The notes under the pieces were generated by a model that had not been told where the DNA came from, searched no databases, and saw nothing but the letters and a program-made list of their open reading frames with translations. This document shows, piece by piece, positions 12,701-25,262 of a stretch of DNA of 64,000 nucleotides. The translations under genes and the position numbers were made by a program. The stretch's first letter is position 1. Every line of letters starts with the position of its first letter. The DNA is from Trogon surrucura (lineage: Eukaryota > Chordata > Aves > Trogoniformes > Trogonidae): assembly GCA_020746105.1 (NCBI GenBank), contig CM036619.1:56469135-56533134 (forward strand). The letters run 5' to 3'.

Positions 12701-15700
12701 TTTATTAACTTAATATTACCTGATGTAAAAGAACTAAACTGGCAGATATTTTACTATGTTTGTAATAATCTAATTCCAGTAGAATATAATATTTTGAACA
12801 AAATGCTATATGAAAGCATAGTGCTAATCTGTACAAAACCTAAAATACCTTTTTTAAAAAAAAAATTGGATTCAAAGAAGAGTGTCATTTTACACCTTTC
12901 TCTTTTAATTTTCAGTTGTGGTAGCTTCAAAGGAGATGCTATTCTTTTAAGGTAGCCTAAAGAGCTTTTCATATTTCATGTGGTTTTTTTTAATTGATTG
13001 AATGGAGTGAAAACTGTAAGAGCTTGGTAAAAAAAAAACCCAAAAAACCAAAACAACTGATGAATAGATTTACCCAGAAAGTACTTGGATTATTTCAGTC
13101 TAGTGGGTTTAGGTTTTCTCATTCTTTAGATGTTTTAATCTTTACAAATTCTGTAAGTTTTCTTTGTGCTGACCACTTTCAAGCGTGTCTTAGGTGCAGA
13201 GATCTTTCACAGGTCACGCTTTTGAAGTTTTAATCATGAAATTCAGGATTGCAGTTCTTCAAAACCTATGTATCTCATACCACTGGTGATGAGGTGGGGT
13301 TTTGTCAGTCATCTCTTGAAAAGGATTTCAGAAGTTGCTGGAGGAAATGAAATGCAACTTCCCAGCTGAAAGAGGAAGTGATGCAGATGTGGAGTTAACT
13401 TTATCTGGATGGTTCTACAAAGTAATGTCACTGACATACTAAGATGTAGCTTCAAAGCCAAGTTCCTCAACAAAGATAATTCAGAAGAACTAATTTTCTG
13501 ACAGTGACCATCACAAATGTATCTTGGAGTATGCCAGACTCTGTACCCTACCAAAAATAATGGAGAAGTTGTATCAGTTGTTACCGGCAGTGCTCTTTTT
13601 GAAAAAGTGCTACAATTTTACGATGTTTATTTTGTGGTAGAACAGGCTTCCCTTGTGGTTGGCTTCTTTTCCTTGCTAGTTCTTTGTAAATCCTCTTGAA
13701 AGTATGATTTTAATATGCTATTTCAGTTGGAATTTGAAGACATCTAAACAATACACGAGACTGTGTCACGGAAGTTTGCTGTTAGTGTGTATCATTAGAA
13801 CAGTCAGTTACCGATACGTATTTTCAAGGGGTATTTTTTAGTACTTGAGAGCAAGGATTTCACCACTTTCAAAAATGCTTTAAACTGAAGGAGAGAGTTT
13901 ATTTTCTTTTTGAGGCATGAGGAAGACAGTGGTGCCGTTTTGGTTTATGTGTGCTAGGGCTTTCATTAAGCTACCTACACTAATTTTATTTAAAGCGTGA
14001 TTTTTCTTGTGTAGACAAGGCTACCCAACAGATTTGGGAATGGCAGTCAAAATTAGTTTGATCTTTTACTGTCAGATACTGAACTTTTTCACCAGCTGTA
14101 AAGCATACGTCTTTTTAGTGTCTATTTGCGTTATTATGCCGTTTGTTTTTATTGTACTTGGCAAGTAAATTTAGAACAGCAAGCAGTGTGTTTCAGAAGT
14201 TGTTTTTTTAATCATACTCTGAAGCCATAGAATTGCTGGAAATTACTGCACTAGGTGCTGCAGACTGAGCTGAGGCTTGTTTTAGAAAATATATATAAAA
14301 TTAATTTAAAATTCTATGAATGGCTGTACGTTTTTCTAGAAAGCTGGTGTTTCATGTAATTTTTCTTGTAAGATTATTTGGCTATCTAAATTAGCATAGA
14401 AGACAAATGGTGTGAACTTGTGAGTCCTGCTGCCGTGTCAGTAATTGGTAATTTAACTGATCAGCCTTCCCCATAGTCGCCCCTGAAGAAGCCTTCGCTG
14501 GCTGTGGGGGCAGATTCCTGCTTCCCAGCCGTTTGCTGCGGAGAGGAACCCACCACCAAGCTGGGTGGTGCCACACCTCGCCTTCACTGTGTTTGGGAGT
14601 GTTTGCAGTGTTCTCATGCATAATGTTTTGCAACATCTCAGCCCTGGAGGTGGTGATGTTAATCATAATTAATAATCTACTGAGCTTATAAATATTTAAA
14701 ATTACTTTCCCCTGGGGTATTGAGGGAATTGGGAACAGAGGTGGAAAAGAGAATTTGTTAATCCTGGCTACACATATGGTACGGAAAAGAATGACTAAAA
14801 ATTAGGAATTTACAGAAGGGCCAATACTTCCTGTGGTCTTGAAGAGTTTTCCTTGACCTTGATGGCAATATGTCTGAAAAGAGGAGATGATAGAATCCTC
14901 TTCCTTTGTGGAATCTTATATACCATCAAAAAAACATTAAACCCCATGATATTTTTCTTTCTGAGTTCAACAGATATCAGCATTTATTCCAGGAGGTTGC
15001 ACTGCTGTGGACATAACACGGGTCACTAAAACTTTTACTTTGTTGACATGGCTCAAAACAGATCTTCAAATTAAATAAGCTACATCAGAAAAAAAATCTT
15101 CTGTTGGGTAAAACTGCATCTATGATAAGGCTTTGCTAAAAACTGCTGTGCTGTGAGCACAGAGATATACTCCTGTCCATTATAGTTAAGTTGGCATGCA
15201 ACCCAGTCTCCAGTTGATTTTACTCAAAACGGGCCTAGTAAAACAAACGATGAAGGCAGAAAGCAAGACTTTCCTTTCACTTTGATTTCTAGGTCAATAA
15301 CTGCTGATGTTAGTCTTTCTTTACTTTTTCTTCCTGTTGGTACAGTAGAATGGGTTTTATCTCAACCACCATAGTTCTGTTTGAATTTAATATTCACTAA
15401 AAGTTGGATATGATTTGCCTGTGTAACATTGGAACATGTAGGGTTTTAAATATGAAAAAAGTCATGCGTGGAAACTGATCATCTGTGTCATGTATCACCC
15501 TATGAAGAGATCCAAGCAAAGCTGTTTGTAGTTTCTCCTTATGTTATAGAGTTGTCAGTTCAAGTGACAGCCTGTCATTTATAGATATCTTCATCTGTGT
15601 TCAATATATGGTGGCAAAAATTCTATGTAAAGCACAAGAAACTTAATTTTCACAGATGTAACCCTGAAGGTTTGTATGTCATTAATATACTTTAAGAAAT

Positions 15701-17699
15701 GGCATATTTCTGGGAATAATGAGGCCTTGGAATAAGGCCTTTGTTAAGGTAACTATACTGTTCATACTGACCTCCCAGTTAAAGGATTATGAAGCGACTT
15801 CTGTAAAATGAGTTTAATGCTGTTTGAAAATTCAGTGAATAAAACTGATCACAACTCAGCCAACTGAGTAAAGAAGCATGGTACCTCTAATTGACTTTTC
15901 TGCATCCAATCTAAAAGATAGTGCCGTTTTTTAACCCATTTCTGAGATACTATCTGCATCCAGTATGCAGTACCAGTACAGTGTGTGTGCTCTTGGTCAT
16001 CTCTTCTACGTATCAAGCAGGTTTATGCAGTTGATGAAGTGTGGCTGGGCTCGTCTGCACTGAGCTTGGCGTTCTAGTAGGTGGTAGCAAGTGGCTTTTA
16101 AAGAGCAGACCAGCAGACACAAGTTAAGCGGTGTTTGTTGGGGGCCATTCCCTCTGTGGTTTTGTTGCGCCCAGCATGGATAAGAAAGAAAATGCAGTGG
16201 CATTGGCATCCCCTTGTACGTGTCAACTGAGGATGTTCCCGAGATGTCCGTAGAGCTTGAACACTACCTGCTGGCGGGAGCCTCACAATGTGTGACTGCA
16301 TCTCTGCTGCTGCTGTGGCTTTCACCAGGTGAATTGTTGCTGTTACAGAACTGTCAGCATGCTGTATTACACATTGCTGGTGTGCAGGCATGTCCTGAAT
16401 TTGTTACCGGTGTTAAATCTAAAGTAAAGTGTCTTTAATATTAACTCTTTATCCTTGTCGTTTCCAGTATTTTAGCATGCGTTAGCTAATGCACCCTTAA
16501 AAAATAAAAACCAAATACAAAAAAAACCCCAAACTAGGCTATATATAGCTTTAGGGTTTTTTTCCAATTGGATGATGGAGCTGCATGTGGAGAGCTCTGG
16601 CCTCTCTGGAAAACTAGATTCTGTTCTCAGTTGTGTGATCTGTCGTGATTAGTCTGTAGATGCTCTTGAAAGAATAGCAGAAACGCTTAAAATACTTGAG
16701 TAAAAATTTTTGATGCCAAATCTGTTGGCTTCTGTTTTGCTTCACGTGGGGTTTTTTGCTTTGTTTCATTTTTCACTCTGATAATTAGCACTTGGTGGGT
16801 TTTTTTAAGAGCATTTGTAGTACATTCAGCTCAACCCGTCAGGATTTCGTGATGGTTTATTTTAACTGGCTCCACTAAATGCACAGCTGTTCTCAAATTG
16901 GCTAAGTTCAAGTACTGGAGTGTGACTGAATAATACCGTAGTTAAAATCTCAGATAAGAGCAATTAAACCCAGGAACTGATAAAAGTACAAAAATTAGTC
17001 TGAATTTGCTAGGTGATCAATTGCTATGTGGCTTGCTGCAGACCTTTGGTGACTAGGAATTAGACGACGCTTTGAAAGACTTGTTAGAAAAAGTGAATTG
17101 TGTAAAACCTCTATATAGTCCCCAGGGCAAGCAAAACCTGAGGTGATACTATGTTTATAGTGACTGTTAAAAAAGTAAAATGCACACCTTTATAACTGTA
17201 TTTTCTTCCCTTCCTCTGTTAGGGTGGTGAAAGTAAAATTTTATGTTTAGTTTTACAAGCATTACTGCTAGCACAAGTGGGAATTTGGAGGGGTGGACAG
17301 GGTTATCACACCAGGAATAGTTCTGAGGCTAATCTGAGCAATAGTAGGTACTGTATATGCTGTACAATGTAGCAATTTTCAGAAGTATAGGAGGATTTGA
17401 TATGTTTGCAGCACAGTGTATTATTCAATTCAGCTCTCGATAGTTCAGCCCTTAGCAAAAGTTACCATGTTTTCATTTGGGCTGAAAAGTTGGATTTCTT
17501 AGGCCGGCATTAAAAAATTTAAACAAAAAGCACTAACCAAATCCTTCAAATTGTTTCTGAGATTCAAACTAGCGGGGAAGGATATCTCCTTTCTGTAATA
17601 AAAAATATTCTGGTAATCAGGCAAACAAGTTTTGCTGGAGAAGGCCTCCCACATTTCCTTGCCTATGTGTGGACTGTAATTTTCAGAAACCTTAATTAG

Positions 17700-18130
17700 A
17701 ACTGAGTGTGGGAGAAATAGAAGGTGGCCAGGGAAACCTGGGAAACAGCGAGCAGCCCAGAGGTGAGGTTAGATGAGGCACTGGGTGTGGAGAAGAGGAA
17801 TGGTGAAACTGAAGTTGCACAGGTCTGGGTGCTGAACCACCTGTGTGGTAAGGGTGAGGTTGGGGGAGAGGTGAGATACAGTCCTTACGGCGGGGGAACT
17901 GGACTGCAGGAGAGGGGAGTGAAGGAGCTAAGGGAGAGGGCCTTGAGCCTGGGAAGCAGAGCGACTAGACCACGGCATGGGAAACTAGTGTATTGGGCTT
18001 GAGTACGGTTACAGGAGGAGTTGGTATTGGGTGGTGGCAAGACCATGGGAACCAGGAGGAGGATTCACAGGGAGTAAGACTAGAGAACTCTGAGCAGCAG
18101 ACAAGCATTTTCGCAAGAAGTTTGAAGAAT
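17700..18130 (+). other. purine-rich block in RALBP1 intron 1
   Basis: The plus strand is strongly G/A-biased (runs such as GGAGAGGGGAGTGAAGGAGC) over about 400 bp, and one 92-codon frame stays open through it. No family was recognised. It could be an old degraded repeat or a local composition effect. Confidence 0.4.
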
Positions 18131-21100
18131 GAGAAATTATTCTCTGTGTAGGCAGTAGCAGCTGCGATGCAGGTAGCTGATTAAGTCAAGGTGTTCCTGC
18201 AAAAGTCTAGCCTGGTTATGGTGCCTGTCTGCCTCGCAATGTGGAGCCCAGGCTTTCTGGCTTGTGCTTCAGAAACATGCAATGTAAAGCAATTCAACAG
18301 CAGTTTTTCCAGTTGTGAGCTGGCCAGTTATTTCCAAGAATGCCTCCTATTATATGTCATAATATAATGCACTACTTTGAAACTGCTTTCCTGCTAGTTG
18401 ATTCAGCGGGGGAAAGACACATGGCAGGGCTTGCTGAGGTATCCCTGAAGGATGGGAATGAACATGGGAGCCACATGTGACACAGTTTGTGTAACCCCTG
18501 TATACAGCTTTGATTTTTACCCTGTAACAAAGATTTGTGCCTGGGATTTTCTCCTGAATGACTCCCTTTAGGTTTCTCTGGAGCACACAGCAGGATATAA
18601 ACTGTCATAGTGTGCCTCACCAGGGTTATGGCAAAACAGGCAGTGCCATGGCATTGCCAGTGCAGGAGACCAAGCCATGGGGCAGGGACTTTTTGTGCAC
18701 AGTTGTGGTTGATGTCTTTTCAGGTGTGCCCTCTCTAGAGCAAAGCAATTAATGCTCCCCAGTGGATCCAAGTTTTGTTTTCCCCAGGATGTCTATTGGA
18801 AACAGCCTGTGAATTGCGTCCTGATGAAACTGTACAGAATTTATAGGCTTAAGGCTCTAATACTGTTTTCCCTGAAGTGAACCAAACTGGAAAGCATGTG
18901 CTACCACATATCTAGAGATTTTCTTGTGGTTATGAGACTTTATCATAATGTGGTTGGAAACCTTGTTTCTGGTATTACTAAAATGTCTAGGATACTATTT
19001 CATTATTTATTTTAAGGTTGGCTTTCTACCGATTGGATTAATGAAGAGCTCGATTACCCTCAATAATAGGGAAAAATCTGGATACTGCTGCATATTCTGA
19101 ATGTGAGCTGGCTCCTCCAACAGTCCACTTAAATATGGAAGTGCTCTATAGCTCTCTGACTGTCGAGAGCTGAATAGTTTTGTGTGTTTGTACATCACTA
19201 CTTCTGAGTTGGTATGGACTCTCAAAGCAGAACTTGAAATACTTTGGATGGTCCTGTAATTGTGGCAGACTTTATCCACCTACAGGTAGATGAGAGAACA
19301 CACAAAGCTGTTTATGTTACTTCTAGAGCTGATCTGTTGCCAGAATTATTTTTGAAAAATAAACAGCTTGCTCCGATGTGACTTGAATTGTGTAATTACC
19401 CTCCTTTAAAGTATATTTTCTGACATTCTCATAGCATCACAAATCCCATAAAGTAATCTCAGGTTTAGGAGCTGAATGCTGCGAAGCAATTTGTATTTTA
19501 TTCTTTATCCAAAAAAATCTTGTGAAGGCCCTTCTGGAGGCTTTAATTCTTGCCAGTTACAAAGAATGCATGACTCACAAGGGAGTTACTTAATGCTGTG
19601 TTTATGTGATTACTTGTGACTTGTGAAATTTTAAACTTGCTTTACCTGTCTACGTGAAGCACTTCCCTTTTCTTTCTCCTTTCATGGCCATGTTGCCTTA
19701 TTAAAGAAAGGAGAGGGTACTTCTAAGCACTTGGGTATTGCTTATTAGATAAAGTAGCTGGCCTCTGCTGTCATTTTGCAGTTTGAGTGCATAGCAGCAT
19801 TTCAGTCTAAGAGGTGTTTGTGTGAAAGCAGCGTTTTGTATTAAGCTTTTCTGTAAGTTGTAAAAAAATTCATCTTTTTATTTCAAAATGCAGCTTAAAC
19901 TGTTGTGGTTTATTGCAGCAATAAAACCTCAGAACAATTTGAGTAAAAAATAAATGGTTTATTAGCTTTACGCTAGGAAAAACTTTGTTCTTTGCCTAAG
20001 GTGTTGCTGTAGCTGACATATCAGCAGTTACAAGATGATTTACTTGAGACGTACTTAACAATATCCTCTGCTTTTGGAAGGACAATGTTTTTAATGGCCT
20101 CCCATACTTTGCAGTAGTCTGAGCAAGATACAGAATTTAGACTTGTCCCTGACATTGTATAGTCTTGGTAAATAACTTCTGACTTGGTCTTCTCATCTCT
20201 GAGTCATCTTCTTCAGCCATCTCAGCAGTCGTATGGGTACCACTCACAGTTTCTGAAGTGCTTTGACATCCCTGGACCACAAGCAAGTTTCTATTCTTTC
20301 ATTTTATGGTTTGTTACTTTCCAGAATGGAGCTATGCTTGTTAGTGAGATAATTTTTGTCCAAAAGCGGTGTGCCTCGTTTCTCCAAGTAACATCAGTTT
20401 CTCCACATATGTCCAGGCCCACGATGATGAGGCACTGCTGTGTTCTGCATCTTGCTCTTGAGTAGTTACAATAGTGCAGGTTGTGGTAGCTGAGTGAGTG
20501 TTCCCACTCTGCCCCCCTCCTTTGATTTCTGCCTTCTTGGGACTATTTTCACTGTAACACCCAGATTTTCGCAGTGTGTCTGTTTGTGGGAAAATGGAGT
20601 GACCTGAGGACACCCACCATGCTTCAGATGTGGTCTTGCATAATGCTTGTTGCAGAAAAATTCCCTGTGTTCTTCATTGTGCCCAACAGCTTTTCAAAAT
20701 GACATCTGTGCGTGCAGTCACACCTGCTCTGATTTGCTTCTGCTGTTGCAATTGGCTACAAGGCACAAAGTGCAAAACAGAAATAATGGAGCCTTCTGTA
20801 CTGAGTGAAAGAGCTGTGAGCTTGGTCTTTCAGACTGTGCCCTGTGTTTGTGCCAACTTAGATGTGAGATCTATTAGAGTTGGATGCCATGTCTCTCTTC
20901 ACTTTTCTATGTTTTTTTCAAATATCAGCTGTTTAATATTTTCATTACTAGATATGTAGCTCAGACTGAACTTTTTAGGAAATTCTTCAGTTACTTTCAA
21001 AAGTGAGCCTAGGAAAAACATTATTTAGCCCATGCAGACATCTTCCTTTTCCCCAGCCTGCATTTCTGTGCTTGGTGTATGGTCTTGAAACACGATGATG

Positions 21101-21379
21101 ATGTGATGGCCAGGAGATTTTGCATTAAGAACATACCTTCTGCTTTTTAATTTAGTCTTTGGGAAACAGAAGAGAGGTCATAATTCTTCACGTGTTCAGT
21201 GAAGTCCGTTTATTGTTGACACTCAGTTACTCTGAAGGTTTGACTCTATGTTGGGCCACAAGATGATTCAAGAAACTGCATTTTGGGAGTACTGAAAAGA
21301 GTATTTAGGTCTGGGGAGGCACTTGAGCAGTGAGAATCTCTCTGATACTGTCATGTGACAGCATTTTTGACTTCTGCGG

Positions 21380-21790
21380 AGGAAGAATCAAATGTTAAGT
21401 GAACAAGATCTGGTGGGAGTTAAGGAGCCTGCAGCTGGCAGGGAGGTAAGGGAGAAGATGACTTGTGGTACTAGGGAGAGACTGAGAGCCAGCTGGAGAA
21501 ATGGGGACAAGGTGAGAAGGTGAGGTAGCTAGTCACAAGGAAGCAAAAGACTGCAACAGAAAAGAACATCCAGGAGGACACAGGATCCGATAACTTAGCA
21601 GAAAGAAGAAACAGAGGAAGAAGAGGGAGACCTTTATCTGCAAGGAAAGTGTGTGCAGCAGGAGAGTAGGAACAAGCTAAATAAAGAGGAAGAGAAAGTG
21701 GGAGACTGAGCTTGGTTCACAGAGACCAAAGCAGATGAATAACATGAATAACATAAATGTGTGATTTACTCAGGGTGAAAAAGAGAACTC
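21380..21790 (+). other. second purine-rich block in RALBP1 intron 1
   Basis: G/A-rich sequence such as GAAGAAACAGAGGAAGAAGA spans about 400 bp just upstream of the solo LTR region. It is similar in texture, but not clearly in sequence, to the block at 17.7-18.1 kb. Confidence 0.4.
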
Positions 21791-22225
21791 AGTTGAGATG
21801 GGAGCAGTGGGAGTACTGGCACTGGGTGGTAAAGAAATCGAAGTTTGAAGTTACAGGGCAAATACTAAGAATGAAGTAAAATCTAGGGAGATGAGGCTGT
21901 GCGTGCAATGTCACAAGACAGAGCTGCCCAAAGAGAGAGGTTGTCATCATGGTCCTCCCACTCTACTTTCAATCGTCAGTGCTTGTGGAGCTCTTCCATG
22001 AGCCAGCTCAAGCAGCAGAAGCCCGTTGGAGCAGCTGGGAAATTGATTCACCTCAAAAAGGGGTCTTGGAAGAGCGCAGTACTGGAATTGGGGGGGAGGT
22101 TGCATGACCTTCTCCATGCTGCACAGTCAGCTGTTAAATCTCCAGGCAGATGAGGACTGCGTGGGTGAAGAGAAGCTTTCTGAAGCAAGGAACCTGCTGC
22201 AGAGCAGAGGCAGGGCTGAAGGTGT

Positions 22226-22230
22226 AACAC
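22226..22230. repeat. target-site duplication, left copy
   Basis: AACAC immediately before the LTR, identical to the five bases immediately after it (23303-23307). Confidence 0.85.
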
Positions 22231-23302
22231 TGTAGTGGTTTGACCCTGGCCAGTGGCCAGGTACCCACACCCGCCCTTCTCTGCTGGACAGGGTGAGAAA
22301 ATATATCGAAGGGCCAATGGTTTGAGATAAAGGCAGGGAGATCACCCACATCTACTATCCCAGGCAAAACAGACTCGATTCTGGGGAAATTAGTTAGATT
22401 TATTAAAGAACAAATCAGAGAAGAGTAATGAGAAATAAAAACAGATCTCAAAAAAAAAAAAAACACCTTCCCCCTACCCCTCCCTTCTTCCCGGGCTTAA
22501 TATCAATCCCAATTTATCCACCCCCTTCCCTGAGCAGCACTGGGGACAGAGAATGGGGGCTGTGGTCAGTTCATCTGATGTTGTGTCCATTGCTTCTTCT
22601 TCCTCCAGGGGAGGACTCCTCACTCTTCCCCTGGGCCTTTGTGGGGTCCCTCTCACGAGAGACAGTTAATCACAAACTGCCGCAACATGAGTCTCTCCGT
22701 GGGGTGCAGTCCTTCAGGGGGAAACTGCTCCAGCGTGAGTACCCCCTGGCATCACCAAAGTCCTGCCAGCCAACCTGCTACTGCTCTCTCCATGGGCTAT
22801 GGGCTCTGGCAGCAACCTGCTCCAGTGTGGGCTTCCCATGGGTCTACAGCACCCTTCAGGCACCCATCAGCTCTGGCGTGGGGTCCTCCATGGGCTGCAG
22901 GTGGACATCTACACCCTGTCACCTCTGTGGACTGCAGGGGGACAGCCTGCCTCACCATGGTTTTAAACACGGCCCTGGGGACTCTGCTCCAGCACCTGGA
23001 ACACATCCTCCCCTCCCTTCTTCACTGGCCTTGGTGTCTTCACATATTCTCGCTCCTCTGTCTCTGTGCCAGTTGTTGTGTGGCGCAGTTCTTTTTTGTT
23101 CCCTGTTTCTTAAATATGTTTTCCCAGAGGTGTTCCTGTCCTGTCATTACTGATAGGCTCAGCCTTGGCCAGCGGTGGGTCCATCTTTGGAGCCGACTGG
23201 CATTGGCTCTGTCAGACTGAGGGGAAACTTCCAGCACCTTCTTGCAGAAGTCACCCCTACAGCCCACCCGCCACCAAAATCCAGCCAGACAAACGCAGTA
23301 CA
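22231..23302 (-). mobile_element. solo LTR of an endogenous retrovirus
   Basis: A 1072-bp unit starts TGTAGTGG and ends GCAGTACA on the plus strand, flanked on both sides by the 5-bp direct repeat AACAC (22226-22230 and 23303-23307). No gag, pol or env sequence is present. Sense is probably the minus strand: a CCAAT box near 23206-23202, a TATA-like ATATTTAAG near 23117-23109, and AATAAA at 22404-22399 about 170 bp before the LTR end. It resembles an LTR family I recall as widespread in birds; the 5-bp duplication suits ERVL-type elements, but the class is not proven. It lies antisense in RALBP1 intron 1. Confidence 0.9.
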
Positions 23303-23307
23303 AACAC
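23303..23307. repeat. target-site duplication, right copy
   Basis: AACAC immediately after the terminal CA of the LTR, matching the left copy exactly. Confidence 0.85.
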
Positions 23308-24674
23308 GTTGGTGAGAAAGAGTCAAGTCTGAGAGGGAGAAGTTGGCAGAGGAATCACCATGTTGGAAACGTAATGTTCTGTCTCAGAATACTGAGAGGA
23401 TCCATGATATTTTCAGTCTCACCATTTATTGCTGTCAGCAAAACTTTGTGAAAGCCAGAGGAAGGGTGCAGGTTTGTATGGCGATAGTACATTAGCATCC
23501 ATTAGTAAAAGTGGAAGAGGTTTTAGCGGTAGGCTCTGATTCTGCTGATGAGTTGTGATACAATTTGATCATCATCAGATTTCTCCCTTATTTAAAAGCC
23601 TTATTTAAAAGCCTAGGAAATTACATGTATAGGAAAGTAATGGTTTCTTAAAGCTGTAAAATGAAAAATATGAAATGTAAGTGCAGTCTTAATTTGTTGC
23701 ATTTACAAATATGCACCATTATTTTTAGTCAGTGTTTCTAATTTAGCCGCAATAATGAGCAGTATTGAAAGACCACATGAATATTTTGTTCCTCGTCATA
23801 ATTTTGTGTCTTACTGTGCCCTACTGAAATTCTGATCTGAATATCTGTTAATTAATGTAAGCACTCTGAGTGATCTCGTGTAGTGAGATACTTTTTGTAC
23901 ATATATTAACCTTTTAATGTGTTCTGCACACACAGAGCAGAAGGACAAGGGATTAAAAAAGCAAAACAAAAGAACAGCCCTCCCCAAAATCCTGTTAGCT
24001 GGATGAATTTATAATTATTTGCCAGGCAGAACACAATTCCATATTATGTTTTTCTGTATTCTACCAATCTGTAAATACAACACCAGGAGCTGAGCAGCAC
24101 TGCTGCAGAGTGCTGTGGTACGGATGGGCTGAGCCTGGCTCATCCCAGGAGCTCTGCAGGTTCCAGAGGCGAAAGGCACGTGCGGGCTCATTTCCCAGAG
24201 GCTGTTCACGTGCCTTTGCGGTGACGTTGCCCTTTCCCTTGGTGCACTCGTCCGTCCCACCTACTCTGGACGTGGACTGATTCATAGGTGTGGCCCATCC
24301 TGTTGGCTTAAAAAAATTGTGTGTGATATTTCTACTGTCATTTCATGAGTTACCATTGAAATACTGTCTGTTGTTTAGCAGCTTTTGGCGCTTGTTTTGG
24401 GTTCTGGTTTTTTGGTGGATGAGGAGAGGAGTTGGTGGATGAAATGCAAACAGGTGCTCTGCCATTCTGATACTCGGATGTGATGCAATAGTATTGCTAG
24501 GCTGTGCCATTGGTAATATTGAAAATGCTTATATATTTGAAAGTTTTGACCTTTTTTTTTTGATATTTGCAAACCTGAAGCTTGACGTACCTGGACATTT
24601 GTAATGTCTTGTTTGAACACACCATTTACTTGTTGAAACACAATATCAAATTAACATATAGCAGTGGAGCGTTT

Positions 24675-25262
24675 GATAGTGTTGTCAGCAGGAGCAGGGA
24701 GGTGATCATGCCCCTGTACTTGGCTTCCACGGTGAAGCCTCAGCTCAAGTGCTGTATCCAGTTTTGGGTCCCTCACTACAAGAGAGACATTAAGGTGCTG
24801 GAGAGGATACAGAGGTGGGCTACCAAGCTGGTAAAGGATTTGGAGCATGTGTCGTACAAGGAACAGCTGAAGGATCTGGAGCTGTTTAGCCTGGAGGAGA
24901 GGAGACTGAGGGGAGACCTTATCGCTCTCTACAACTACCTGAAAGGAGGTTGTAGCAAGGCGGGGATCAATCTGTTCTCCCTGGTATCGAGTGATAGGAC
25001 AAGGGCAAATGGCCTTATGTTGCACCAGGGGAGGTTCAGTTTGGATATGAGGAAGAATTTCTTTACTGAGAGGGTTGTCAGGCATTGGAACAGGCTGCCC
25101 AGGGAGGTGGTTGAGTCACCATCCCTGGAGGTGTTTAAGAGACGAGTAGATGTTGCCTTGAAGGACGTGGTTTAGTGGTGTTGATAGAGCTAGGACAAAG
25201 GTTTGACTCGATGATCTTGAAGGTCTCTTCCAACTGAAACTGTTTTATGATTCTGTGATATA
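24675..25262 (+). mobile_element. CR1 LINE, 3' end with open ORF2 C terminus
   Basis: Plus-strand translation shows the CR1 RT C-terminal signature ([60 protein letters not shown]) and runs to a stop near 25175. It is followed by the short 3' UTR with GATGATCTTGAAGGTCTCTT and a terminal ATTCTGTGAT. The frame is still open across about 500 bp, so it is younger than the other copies here, though heavily 5'-truncated. Confidence 0.94.

Noticed and set aside
17724-18002. 92-codon plus-strand frame in RALBP1 intron 1
   Set aside because: It is kept open by purine-rich composition; no family match and no conserved splice sites seen.
22428-23220. Open frames of 241 and 193 codons on + (and 110, 87 and 69 codons on -) at 22.1-23.3 kb
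   Set aside because: They lie largely within the solo LTR and have no retroviral gene homology. LTR sequence of this family often yields spurious gene predictions.
24582-25175. 197-codon plus-strand frame as a host gene
   Set aside because: It is the C-terminal end of CR1 ORF2; its first part before about 24675 is unrelated flanking sequence.
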